57,510 nt of DNA from Pseudomonadota bacterium. Its GTDB lineage: Bacteria; SZUA-182; DTGQ01. Below the pieces are notes generated by a model that was not told the origin of the DNA, did no database searches, and was given only the letters and a program-made list of their open reading frames with translations. The translations under genes and the position numbers were made by a program. This document shows, in pieces, positions 16,452 to 24,809 of this stretch; within the stretch, counting starts at the first letter, position 1, and each line of letters opens with the position of its first letter. The stretch covers positions 1-57,510 of the forward strand of contig DAOURK010000011.1 of assembly GCA_030625085.1 (NCBI GenBank), read 5' to 3'.

Positions 16452-18692
16452 GTAAATGTAAGAGATTTCACCAAAAATACGCCTGCCGGGGGCTTTATTA
16501 TATTCATAATAGGTGCGATCATATATATTATCCACGGCCAACGCAAATTTCAGGTGTTTATCTATGGCATAACTTATCTTGGCATTGAGTATAAAATAAG
16601 AATCGTAAGAGCCGGGAACATCGGTCACATAATCTGAATTGTCATCCTCTTTATAGACCTTGCCTTTATATTGGCCCACCAGAGAAGTATGAAAATGAGC
16701 TATGTCTAAATCAAAGCCAATATTGGTCATAGCCCAGGGGACCAGAGGGATGCGCTTTCCCTCCGATTCGGGAACTGCAGAGTTTTCTTTAATCTTGGCC
16801 TCCTGGTAAGTCCAGTTCCCCCACCAGGTCAACCAGGATGTTAATCGATATTCCAACTCAGTTTCGATTCCTTTGGTACTTCCTTTGCCCGCATTCTCCC
16901 TTTCCCACGTTTTGGTTTTTGGATCGGTTTCATGGGAATAAATCATATCCCTTATCCTATTTTCAAAATAGGTGAGCCTTAATCCTATATTATCGTTAAA
17001 TTGCTGATCGATGCCAACTTCCCACGAAAATGTTTTTTCCGGTTCAAGATATGGATTTCTAAGCGTAGTTTTTTTGGTCGATATCGTTGTCCGATAAAGC
17101 GCTTGTATGGGTGGGGACCGAAAGGCTGTGCCCACTGCCGCTCTGATCTGTGTTTCAGGTAAAGGATGATATGAAAGGCCAAGTCTGGGGCTGTAATTGT
17201 CCTTCTTTTGTTTATCAAAAGAGGTTATCTGTTGATTTTCATATACCAGTCCTTTGCTTTGCCAGTGGTCATATCGCAGGCCTGCCAGGAGATTAAGATC
17301 TTGGCGAATGTAATATTCATCCTGGATAAAGCCGAAGACAGTTTTATCTTCTCCCACTGTTCGGCCCGTTCTTTGTGATTTAGTGTCTTCATCCAGCCAA
17401 TTGGTTATAGTCCACTCATCATCTTCAATCTCATTTCCAAAATAGCCGACCCCAAAGGTTAGTTCATGCTTGGTCCCCCACATAAATTGCCTTTCACCCT
17501 CAATATGAAGAGATGTGCTTGGCGTTTGGGCCAGGGTTCCGGCGCCTTCATTTGAAGTAGAGGTTTTTGAAGGTAGCCTTTGCTTGTTCCGATACTCATC
17601 TGTATATCCTATCATGAATTTATAGCTGGATTCGGGATTAAGGCGATGAATAAAGGAACCATGATAGGTATTTTTGGCCTTTTCCATCTCGCCATTCAAG
17701 AAGTCCGATTCCATTACACTAGTTTTCACCTTATCCTGTTGTATAGTGCCGCTTCTTGCCTCATCCCCATTTGGGTCAACTAAAGTGGAATGAGATGTTC
17801 CAAATCCATTTTTAGAGTATTGATTCATAAAAAATAAGTCCATAGTCATTGACGGGGAAAAATCGAATGAAAATTGAGTTGTGAATCCTTGATGTTCTGC
17901 CCAATGTTCACCCTTGTCACCAACTAAATAGGCGTTTTCCCCCTTTGGAGTTAGGATCGGGGTCCATCCTGTTACCAAAATAGGCACACTATTTTTTTCC
18001 TTTTTACCTTTTTTAATGACCACATACTGATCAATATAGCCGTCAGTTTTGGTGTGATCAAAACCAAGGGAAAGAGAAACTCGATCCCTCAGGCCGGTCC
18101 CAAAATGAAAGCGCCAGCCTTTGGTCTGGTCCTCACCTAAAAGTCCCTTCAGATAGGCACTGGGTTTTTTACTGTCCCGGGTGATGATCTGAATGGTTCC
18201 TCCCATAGCGGCTCCTCCATAAAGGGCCGAATAAGGGCCCTTGACAATCTTCAGCCTTTCTATATTGGAAATTGGTAAACTGGACCAATCTACCTGGCCA
18301 TTATATCCGCCATTCAATGGGTGCCCATTCAACAGAATTTGTGTTTTACCCTGCCCCCTGAAACCACGAAGGCTGATTTGACGTGAGCTGCCTGCCATAT
18401 CTCGAACCATAACTGAAGACAGGCCGCTTTGGTAACGCAAGGCTTCGTCTAAGGTCAAGATATTTCGGCTTTCTATTTTATCCCGGGTAATGACCGTGGC
18501 ATGGGCTGGAATGTCCTGAATTTTCCTTTCACTCCTACTGGCAGTGACGACGATTTCTTCTAGAGAAAGGATTTTTGGATTTTCAGCGTTTGCTCCGGCC
18601 CACCCGGAGAAAAAAGAAATAATCAAGCATATTCCTACCAACATAATTTTGAATGATCCTGAGACTAACAGATTAGATTTTAATTTGGCCAT
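16449..18692 (-). CDS. TonB-dependent outer-membrane receptor
   Basis: Energised outer-membrane transporter for iron-siderophore, cobalamin or a similar ligand. A signal peptide (GICLIISFFSGWAGANA) is followed by a TonB-box-like SLEEIVVTASR. Next comes the plug domain (DIPAHATVITRDKIE, LRGFRGQGKTQILLNG, VKGPYSALYGGAAMGGTIQII) and then a ~22-strand barrel with typical EPEKTFSWEVG and IDKHLKFALAVDNIYDRTYYEYN segments, ending in an aromatic residue (GEISYIY). The start at 18692 is preferred over 18716 because AAAGGGGGATTT precedes it. The stop codon lies in a MITE terminal repeat. A leader-like element lies upstream (18865-19035). Confidence 0.92.
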   Translation of the reverse strand: MAKLKSNLLVSGSFKIMLVGICLIISFFSGWAGANAENPKILSLEEIVVTASRSERKIQDIPAHATVITRDKIESRNILTLDEALRYQSGLSSVMVRDMAGSSRQISLRGFRGQGKTQILLNGHPLNGGYNGQVDWSSLPISNIERLKIVKGPYSALYGGAAMGGTIQIITRDSKKPSAYLKGLLGEDQTKGWRFHFGTGLRDRVSLSLGFDHTKTDGYIDQYVVIKKGKKEKNSVPILVTGWTPILTPKGENAYLVGDKGEHWAEHQGFTTQFSFDFSPSMTMDLFFMNQYSKNGFGTSHSTLVDPNGDEARSGTIQQDKVKTSVMESDFLNGEMEKAKNTYHGSFIHRLNPESSYKFMIGYTDEYRNKQRLPSKTSTSNEGAGTLAQTPSTSLHIEGERQFMWGTKHELTFGVGYFGNEIEDDEWTITNWLDEDTKSQRTGRTVGEDKTVFGFIQDEYYIRQDLNLLAGLRYDHWQSKGLVYENQQITSFDKQKKDNYSPRLGLSYHPLPETQIRAAVGTAFRSPPIQALYRTTISTKKTTLRNPYLEPEKTFSWEVGIDQQFNDNIGLRLTYFENRIRDMIYSHETDPKTKTWERENAGKGSTKGIETELEYRLTSWLTWWGNWTYQEAKIKENSAVPESEGKRIPLVPWAMTNIGFDLDIAHFHTSLVGQYKGKVYKEDDNSDYVTDVPGSYDSYFILNAKISYAIDKHLKFALAVDNIYDRTYYEYNKAPGRRIFGEISYIY

Positions 18693-18779
18693 ATCAAATC
18701 CCCCTTTATCCTTCAAATAAATAGGTTAACCGATTTATTTATGTTCTGCCCTTTTCCCCTTATTCTTAGAAAAAATCAA

Positions 18780-18840
18780 TGCTGATGAAATCGTAAAAAG
18801 TTTCATCAACGCGTCATTTCGAGCAAACGTAAGAAATCTT
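18780..18840. repeat. Dispersed repeat fragment
   Basis: Contains GTAAAAAGTTTCATCAAC followed by GCGTCATTTCGAGC and AAGAAATCTT, words of the family A/B MITE-like elements. The ends are degenerate. It lies between the TonB receptor start and the leader-like element. Confidence 0.45.
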
Positions 18841-18864
18841 CATTGAACAACATGCTGAAAAGAT

Positions 18865-19035
18865 AAAAAAGCCATGAAAATTTTCAGCCGAATATCCTTA
18901 TCCGGTCAAAAACCTTCATGGCCTTATATTAAGAGATGATTACTTTCTGTCTTTGGTCTTTAACTCAATAAGTTCCAGAATAATAACCTTGCAGGTTATG
19001 GCAATCTTGCCAACTTTTGAGTTTCTTCATGAAAC
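18865..19035 (-). promoter_or_regulatory. Leader-like element A ending in a terminator hairpin
   Basis: Read on the minus strand, it begins with the hairpin GTTTCATGAAGAAAC and ends with GCCATGAA...TTCATGGC followed by six T. The GCCATGAAGG word could pair either with its immediate downstream GG-TTTT or with the distal TTCATGGC, an attenuator-like arrangement. The same two blocks in the same order occur upstream of the LbtU-like porin gene (38638-38777). It ends about 170 nt before the TonB receptor start. No known riboswitch consensus was recognised. Confidence 0.5.
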
Positions 19036-19112
19036 TATTATTATTGGACAATATCAAGGCATAATATTTTTGTCAACAATTAAATTATCTAAATTTTCTA
19101 CTGAAAAAGGTT

Positions 19113-19269
19113 GTTAAAATTAAATTTTTTGAGCCGAATAACAACCTGATTTTATGGGTACTAAAATTTAAATTTGACCATATAATCAAGTAACTAACTG
19201 TAATTATACGCAATAGCACGATATATAGCTTAACTAATTGATAGTATTAGGAATTTATCAATTCTTTTT
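19113..19269. repeat. MITE-like dispersed element, family D copy 2
   Basis: Same orientation as and nearly identical to 15025-15184 (shared words GAGCCGAATAACAA, ACTAAAATTTAAATTTGACC and CAATAGCACGATATATAGC). The right terminal repeat is decayed. Confidence 0.75.
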
Positions 19270-19381
19270 GATAATCATATAAAGGGTTTAATGTGGTGGT
19301 TGGGAAGTCTATCTCAATTGGGTGACGCTGTCCCCCAACCCCCCGCGCCTTTGCATAATGAGGCTTGCCGGAGGAAAATCA

Positions 19382-19515
19382 GCTATGGTGCATGATTTTT
19401 AGTTGCTGTCATATCAATGGCTGGCAGGCAATCTGTAAAAAAAATTTCGCAAACTTTTTAATCATAAGTCGTTGACGCTCAATATTTCAAAGATAAAGAT
19501 GTGCGTCAGGGCTGG
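19382..19515. repeat. Dispersed 134-bp element, family E copy 1
   Basis: Shares long words (TTAGTTGCTGTCATAT, AGGCAATCTGTAAAAAAA, TCAAAGATAAAGATGTGCG) with 37028-37163 in the same orientation. It lies about 120 bp upstream of the lipoprotein gene here, but between two minus-strand genes in the other copy. It is more likely a repeat than a gene-specific leader. Confidence 0.7.
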
Positions 19516-19633
19516 AGGAAAATCCATGAGATTGACAATGAATAAAGGGGTATGATACAGTGACAATGATTTTCCCGCGGTATATCTCTAATATAAAACC
19601 AGCCATACATCTCTATATAAAAGGGAGAAATAG

Positions 19634-20590
19634 ATGAAACGTTTTGAGTGGAAGGGATTGGTATTATTCATTTTAATAATCATGTTTTCATTCTCTTGTG
19701 CATCTCACCATGTTCGTGAAGATTCCGCTGTATCTCAAAGGCAACAGGTCCTGAATAAGGCCATTAATTGGGTTGTAACCCATCCGGCAAATTTTCAAGA
19801 TGGTGGTTTTTTAGAAATGGGGGAAGAGGCGAATCTTCATTATATTCTTTATACCAAAGCTCAATCCCCTGAGAAGAAGAAATTTTATCGGGATCAGGTT
19901 GCCGGCATTATCAAAGAATTAAGGGCTCAAAATAATTTTCAAATTCAAATTCCCGGGGATATTAGCGCCTATTTGATGGTTGCTAAGATTGCACAAAGAT
20001 TAGATTTTGATACTCAAGATTTCCACCGGTTTATTCAAAGGCATATTCTTAGAAACCACATGACTTATCCCCCGAACATGAGCTATGTTATTCTCAATAG
20101 TTCTTTGCTGCGTGATTTGGAATATGAACCCAGGGTCCCTTTGGAAGTTTCTATTGAACAAGGAGTAATTGTTACCATGACCAAGGATAATTTTCTCATT
20201 CCCATTGGTAAGAGTTACGCTTCAGATAAGGATGTAACCAATTATTTCTATGATGTTACTCACGAAATATTCGCCCTGTCCAGTTTCGGGGATAAGAACC
20301 CTGAACAGATGCTGATGGCCAAAGAAATAGAGTTTGTTCGGCGAATGCTTGCTGAGGGAGTTTCCCTGTATCTTCCAAAGAAGCAGTTGGACATTTTATG
20401 TGAATTAGTAATATGCGCTAAAATGATGAATTACACCGATTTCCCCGGCTATCAGGAGACTTTGGATTTTATCCTGGCTGCTCAGCAAGAGGATGGCACT
20501 TTTGGACTTATTCCCCGGATGAAAGATCTTGGCCGGGGAAATTTATATCGACATGGAGTCCTTGTTGCAGCTTGGGCCTTAGGCTCCTAA
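19634..20590 (+). CDS. Predicted lipoprotein, helical-toroid-like
   Basis: A 318-residue exported protein. The N-terminus KGLVLFILIIMFSFSC gives a lipobox with Cys22, so membrane anchoring is likely. The rest is predominantly helical. It contains INWVVTHPANFQDGG, a repeated aromatic/Leu pattern, and a C-terminal QQEDGTFG...LYRHGVLVAAWAL segment. This pattern recalls alpha/alpha-toroid proteins, but no named family is certain. A strong GGGAG precedes the ATG. It converges with the secretin gene (39-base gap), so it is probably a separate unit. Confidence 0.6.
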   Translation: MKRFEWKGLVLFILIIMFSFSCASHHVREDSAVSQRQQVLNKAINWVVTHPANFQDGGFLEMGEEANLHYILYTKAQSPEKKKFYRDQVAGIIKELRAQNNFQIQIPGDISAYLMVAKIAQRLDFDTQDFHRFIQRHILRNHMTYPPNMSYVILNSSLLRDLEYEPRVPLEVSIEQGVIVTMTKDNFLIPIGKSYASDKDVTNYFYDVTHEIFALSSFGDKNPEQMLMAKEIEFVRRMLAEGVSLYLPKKQLDILCELVICAKMMNYTDFPGYQETLDFILAAQQEDGTFGLIPRMKDLGRGNLYRHGVLVAAWALGS

Positions 20591-20628
20591 ATGCATAATG
20601 GATCGGATTTGTTTGCATTATAAAGAAA

Positions 20629-22014
20629 TTATTTATCGGGCTTTGATTCTTCCATGGCATGGATTTTTTCCTGCCATTGATTAATTTTTTTCTTGAGGGT
20701 ATCTTTTTTTTCGTTATCAACTCCCTGCACAATTTTTTGATCTGAGGCAACCAGGCGGGGAGTGAGCAGGATAATCAATTCCTTCCTTTGAACTTGCGTT
20801 GAAGATTTGGAAAAGAAAAGCTTGCCCAGCAATGGTATACGGCCGAAGAGGGGAAGTCGGTCCAAGCTTTTTATTTCTGAATTTCGTATAAGTCCGCCAA
20901 TAAAAATCGTCTCTCCTGTTTTCACCATAATCGAGGTGGAAACCGAAGTGGTTGTTTTCTGAGGCAAACCGCCGCTGAGAGATCCGTCGCTTACCTCAGG
21001 CTGGATAGTCATAAGAATGGTCCCATCATTTGTGATTTGGGGAGTGAGCTGCAATTGGGTCCCGATATCCAGAAATTCCACACTTTGCATGGTGCTGGTT
21101 TCTGTAGTTGTAGTCAAATAATAGCCTATTCTGCCGCCTATAAGTATTTTAGCGGGTTTGCCGTTTAACACCATAAGACGAGGCGTGGCTAATGTTTTAA
21201 CATCCCCCTTTTTTTCCAGGGCGCTCAGCTTTAAATAAAAGGTGGGCTTGATTAACCCAAAGTAAAATTTAGAAGGATCAGCGCCGGCCGCATTTTCAGG
21301 AAATTGCGGCCCCGGCGTATTTATCTGTCCGCTGGTGGTGAGGGTGTTAGCAAATGTGTCGCCCCAGTCAAGGCCATAAGAGATATCATCGCTCAGGTTA
21401 ATTTCCAGAATCTGGGTTTCAATGAGGACCTGCTTGGGAGGTATATCCAAAGAGCTAATAAGTTTTTGTATCTTGGGGAATTCCTCAGGTTGATCTTCAA
21501 TCAATAGAATTTGCTCGGTTTCATAGCTTATAATTCTACTTTTTGCAAAAGACCATTGGATAATTTTGGAGAGTTCCTTCAAATCGGCATAATTGATTTG
21601 AAAAGATTTCACTGTCTTAAAATCTTGTGTTCCTTGAGCTGCGCCTCCGCTGACTACGTATACGGACCCCTCTTTGGCCCATCTCAATCCCGTGCTTTTG
21701 GTAATGGCCGTCAGGGTTTCCTCAATGGTGGCATTGCTCATATTAAGGGTTATCCGGCCTTTAACCTCAGGCGTGCTGACAATATTTACCTGGTTTTTCA
21801 TGGCCAGGACCTTGAGCAAGGTTTGAATTTCCATATTTTGTATATGAAAGGTTGATTCTTTTTTCCCTTCTTCTTTTTTTTCTTGTATTTTTTCTTGTAT
21901 TTCCTCAGGCCCTGTAATAGACGTAGCCTCAGAAAAACGAGGAAAAGTAAATAAGCACATTACCAATACTATGGATAAAAGGCAGGCCCGGTTTTTCTTA
22001 CTCCATACCATCAT
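20629..22014 (-). CDS. pilQ: Secretin (PilQ/GspD family)
   Basis: Outer-membrane channel of the pilus/secretion machine. The 461-residue protein has a signal peptide (LLSIVLVMCLFTFPRFSEA). An STN/N-domain follows (HIQNMEIQTLLKVLAMKNQVNIV, GRITLNMSNATIEETL), then NolW-type N-domains and the secretin domain. The latter includes VLIETQILEI, TTTSVSTSIMVKTGETIFIGGLI and the signature LPLFGRIPLLGKLFFSK...RKELIILLTPRLV. It is shorter than typical PilQ because the AMIN domains are missing. GAGGAG precedes the ATG. It is the last gene of the cluster. Confidence 0.9.
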   Translation of the reverse strand: MMVWSKKNRACLLSIVLVMCLFTFPRFSEATSITGPEEIQEKIQEKKEEGKKESTFHIQNMEIQTLLKVLAMKNQVNIVSTPEVKGRITLNMSNATIEETLTAITKSTGLRWAKEGSVYVVSGGAAQGTQDFKTVKSFQINYADLKELSKIIQWSFAKSRIISYETEQILLIEDQPEEFPKIQKLISSLDIPPKQVLIETQILEINLSDDISYGLDWGDTFANTLTTSGQINTPGPQFPENAAGADPSKFYFGLIKPTFYLKLSALEKKGDVKTLATPRLMVLNGKPAKILIGGRIGYYLTTTTETSTMQSVEFLDIGTQLQLTPQITNDGTILMTIQPEVSDGSLSGGLPQKTTTSVSTSIMVKTGETIFIGGLIRNSEIKSLDRLPLFGRIPLLGKLFFSKSSTQVQRKELIILLTPRLVASDQKIVQGVDNEKKDTLKKKINQWQEKIHAMEESKPDK

Positions 22015-22054
22015 TTTTCTCCTCTTCTATAGGCTCGTATATTCCTTGCTTTAC

Positions 22055-22564
22055 TCACTCAAGTATCTCCGACTCTGTTTTAAGCGAAAGAATAAATGTT
22101 TGTTCGTCTTTCATGAGGACAACTTGTCCTTCTTGCACGTCTTTTAATTGATAATCTAAAATATTCTGGCCAATCAAAAGGGTCTGATTATTGATTACTG
22201 CTATGGGTGTCTGGCCGGTAAAGGTGGCCTCCAATTTCAGATCAAGCAGACCTTTTTTTTTGAAAGCAGAAGATGAGGGCTGTTCTGCGAGAAAGGCGAA
22301 AATATCTCTTTTTACCTTGGCCGGGGATTCCTCGATAGAAGATTGCTGATGCTTTTCTTTGGATATTTTTTCTAACTCCTGTCTGATTTCCTGCTCTATA
22401 GATGAAGAGGAAGCGGCCCCTTTTTTTTTGGATGCAGAGGCCTTGGAATTATCGTCTCTAGTTTTCAAAGAAGAAATAGACTTTTTAATGTTTCCATTAA
22501 AGAGTAAAACAATCAATAAAATCCCCGATGGAATAGCAAGTTTTAGTATTTGTGATTTTTCCAT
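22055..22564 (-). CDS. PilP/GspC-like pilus assembly protein
   Basis: A 169-residue inner-membrane protein. A single N-terminal TM (LAIPSGILLIVLLF) is followed by a low-complexity Lys/Ser region. A C-terminal domain of about 55 residues follows (LKLEATFTGQTPIAVINN...LLIGQNILDYQLKDVQEGQVVL), shaped like the PilP/GspC homology region that contacts the secretin. Its position between PilO and the secretin is the classical pilP position. Sequence divergence keeps the name tentative. Confidence 0.7.
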   Translation of the reverse strand: MEKSQILKLAIPSGILLIVLLFNGNIKKSISSLKTRDDNSKASASKKKGAASSSSIEQEIRQELEKISKEKHQQSSIEESPAKVKRDIFAFLAEQPSSSAFKKKGLLDLKLEATFTGQTPIAVINNQTLLIGQNILDYQLKDVQEGQVVLMKDEQTFILSLKTESEILE

Positions 22565-22603
22565 ATTTGTATCCCTAATAAACAGCCCTCATGAAAGTGA
22601 AAG

Positions 22604-23176
22604 CTAAATTTTTTTATTTTCTTTTTCTCGAGAATATACATCAAAGTGTATCTCCCCCAATAAATCAGGTCCCTGTTGTGAATCGGCTTCAATCTTCACC
22701 AATTGTGTTTTTAGTGTTGGGAAGTTTTTTTCCAGAAGATACAGAAAATGATAAAAGGAGATAAAATCACCCTTGAATTTGATATCAAGGGAATTATTCT
22801 GATAGGTATCGGTGGTAACCTCAATATCAGGATGCATTAACAATATCTTAAGGCCCGATCTCTTGGTTATTATATCGATTTTTTTCATAACATCCCATAT
22901 TACCCCTGCTTTAAAATCAGTCTCCAGGGATTGAATCTCCTGCTCAAGGCCGGCCTCGGATTTTTCAAAGAGAGTCAGTTTTTCTTTGAGTATGACGATG
23001 GAATTTTTATTTTCGGTCAGCATTTCTTTTTCTGATCGCAGTTTTTTTACCTTCCCGCAAAAAGGCCTCTGGAAAAGGAAAAAATAACCTAAAGCCAAAA
23101 GTATTCCCGCTGCAACAAAATATATATTTAGTTGCCGTTTATTCAATTGTATCCTATACCCTTTTTTGATAATCAT
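22604..23176 (-). CDS. pilO: PilO-like pilus assembly protein
   Basis: Inner-membrane alignment-complex component. The 190-residue protein has one TM (IYFVAAGILLALGYFFLF). A coiled-coil (KVKKLRSEKEMLTENKNSIVILKEKL...EQEIQSLETDFK) follows, then a ferredoxin-like periplasmic domain with SLDIKFKGDFISFYHFLYLLEKNFP, the most typical PilO segment. It overlaps pilN by 4 bases, so it is translationally coupled. It would dimerise with PilN and link PilM to PilP and the secretin. Confidence 0.82.
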   Translation of the reverse strand: MIIKKGYRIQLNKRQLNIYFVAAGILLALGYFFLFQRPFCGKVKKLRSEKEMLTENKNSIVILKEKLTLFEKSEAGLEQEIQSLETDFKAGVIWDVMKKIDIITKRSGLKILLMHPDIEVTTDTYQNNSLDIKFKGDFISFYHFLYLLEKNFPTLKTQLVKIEADSQQGPDLLGEIHFDVYSREKENKKI

Positions 23177-23763
23177 GAATCAGAAACCTCAGCGTAGTGA
23201 AATGAAATTTCAAAAGTGATTATATTTTTTCCCTTTTCGTCTCTATTCGATTTTACAAGGGTTACATCCCGGAAATATTTTTGTTTTTCAAGATTTACTA
23301 AAAAATTATTCAGATATTGAAATGACCGGCTCAATCCCCAAGCTTTAAGATCAAATCCAATGGTTATCTTTCCATCCTTTTCTTTATTGATCCTTTTTTC
23401 CATCCATAGTTTAAAGAGTTTGGTTCCCGGGTTGATGGACCGGGTCACGCTGAAAAAAATAGGAGTGGAGAAATTTTTTCCTGTTATACTCAATAAATTT
23501 TCTCTTTTTTCCAAAAGCTGTTTGATATTTTGGTTTTTGATGGCCAGGGACTTCTCCAGGCCCTTCATCTGGTCTCCATAGCCCCGGAACGTATCCACCT
23601 TTTTTTCTAATCCCAATACATAACCCCAATAGCCCAATCCCGCCGCACAGAGGAGGACAACCAAACATCCCAGGACAATCCCCCCCCTTTTGATTCTATG
23701 CCTGGTCATATTTTGGCTGAGAATCTCACCAGGGATTAGATTGATTTCATTTATTCCAGGCAT
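23173..23763 (-). CDS. pilN: PilN-like pilus assembly protein
   Basis: A 196-residue protein. The N-terminus INEINLIPGEIL is the PilN motif that binds PilM. A TM helix (GGIVLGCLVVLLCAAGLGYWGYVLG), a coiled-coil (KKVDTFRGYGDQMKGLEKSL) and a periplasmic ferredoxin-like domain ending SFQYLNNFLVNLEKQKYFRDVTLVK follow. It overlaps pilM by 13 bases and pilO by 4 bases. Confidence 0.84.
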   Translation of the reverse strand: MPGINEINLIPGEILSQNMTRHRIKRGGIVLGCLVVLLCAAGLGYWGYVLGLEKKVDTFRGYGDQMKGLEKSLAIKNQNIKQLLEKRENLLSITGKNFSTPIFFSVTRSINPGTKLFKLWMEKRINKEKDGKITIGFDLKAWGLSRSFQYLNNFLVNLEKQKYFRDVTLVKSNRDEKGKNIITFEISFHYAEVSDS

Positions 23764-24809
23764 TGTTCATCTCTCAATGTAAGCCCCAAGGGAATTTCAA
23801 AAAAAGGCCGCTCCTCTTTTATTATTTCTGTTGTTTCCATAGTATCCCAGGTCATTACCTTAATCCCGATATTTTGCTGAATAAAGTGGGCCAAAGATTT
23901 AATATTTACCTCCTGGCCAAGCAGAAGCGCTCGGTCTATGGGCCGGCGCTGCTGGATTATGGAGGAGCAATAAGAAATCACTTTTTGAATTTCCTGGCAA
24001 AGCTCTTCAAGAACGGGATTGATTACTTCATGGATTACCTGATAAAGTTCTTTTACCTCTAAATGGCCTATTTTCTCGCGCTCCTGATTATCCCTATTTT
24101 CTTCTTCAAGGCCATATTGTTGCAGTACCTTCTGTGCTCTTTTCGGGGATAATCCCAGGGTTTTTTCCATCTTTGTCTTCACCCGTGAAATCCCCCAGGA
24201 TACCTCGCGCACAAAGAGAATCTGCCCGTCAATCACGGCCATAATAATGGTAGAGTCTTCTTCCAGATAAATGAAAAATTGGTCATGAAGTATCTTTTTG
24301 AGTGCACATTGAATTGTCCTGAACAAGGAACAATACCTCGGTTCAATAACCGCAGCCTCAAGACCGGCCCTCTTTACTATATCTATTTGCCTGAGGATAT
24401 CAGCTCTTTTGGCGGCAATGAGGAGGACAAAATTTTGCTTTTGATTGTCGATTATAGGTGTGCTGAGATAATCAATGATTGCGCTCTCTATGGTAAAGGG
24501 AAGATAATTGCCTGCTTCGCGAAGCACAGCTTGATCAGTGCTTTCATTTTCTTTTCGGCTGAATTTAATGGGAATGGTGGTAATCAGGGGAGAGGGCAGG
24601 GAAAGCATGACCTTTTTGCCTTTAAATAGATCACCGGCCAGAAGTTTCGGCAAGGCACCTTCCATTTCACCTTCGTCAAGGTTGCTTAAGCTTATCTGCG
24701 AGGTCCGGTGCAGAGACAAAAAACCATTGTTTCGCTTAAACTGTAAGGCCTTTGCACCATGTGGCGTAAGATCAATTCCTATGGTTGAATAGGCCGGTTT
24801 TTTTAACAT
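23751..24809 (-). CDS. pilM: PilM-like actin-fold pilus assembly protein
   Basis: A 352-residue cytoplasmic actin-like ATPase-fold protein that recruits PilN. Signatures are STIGIDLTPHGAKALQF at the N-terminus, MLSLPSPLITTIPIKF, VLREAGNYLPFTIESAIIDYL, the AGLEAAVIEPRYCSLFRTIQ segment and ALLLGQEVNIKSLAHFIQQNIGIKV near the end. The ATG shares one base with the stop codon of the preceding minor pilin, indicating tight coupling of pilin and assembly genes. Confidence 0.86.
   Translation of the reverse strand: MLKKPAYSTIGIDLTPHGAKALQFKRNNGFLSLHRTSQISLSNLDEGEMEGALPKLLAGDLFKGKKVMLSLPSPLITTIPIKFSRKENESTDQAVLREAGNYLPFTIESAIIDYLSTPIIDNQKQNFVLLIAAKRADILRQIDIVKRAGLEAAVIEPRYCSLFRTIQCALKKILHDQFFIYLEEDSTIIMAVIDGQILFVREVSWGISRVKTKMEKTLGLSPKRAQKVLQQYGLEEENRDNQEREKIGHLEVKELYQVIHEVINPVLEELCQEIQKVISYCSSIIQQRRPIDRALLLGQEVNIKSLAHFIQQNIGIKVMTWDTMETTEIIKEERPFFEIPLGLTLRDEQCLE

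Noticed and set aside
18865-19035. Cobalamin riboswitch upstream of the TonB receptor
   Set aside because: No B12-box type sequence could be matched with confidence; only the terminator-like hairpin and a conserved GTTTC hairpin are evident.
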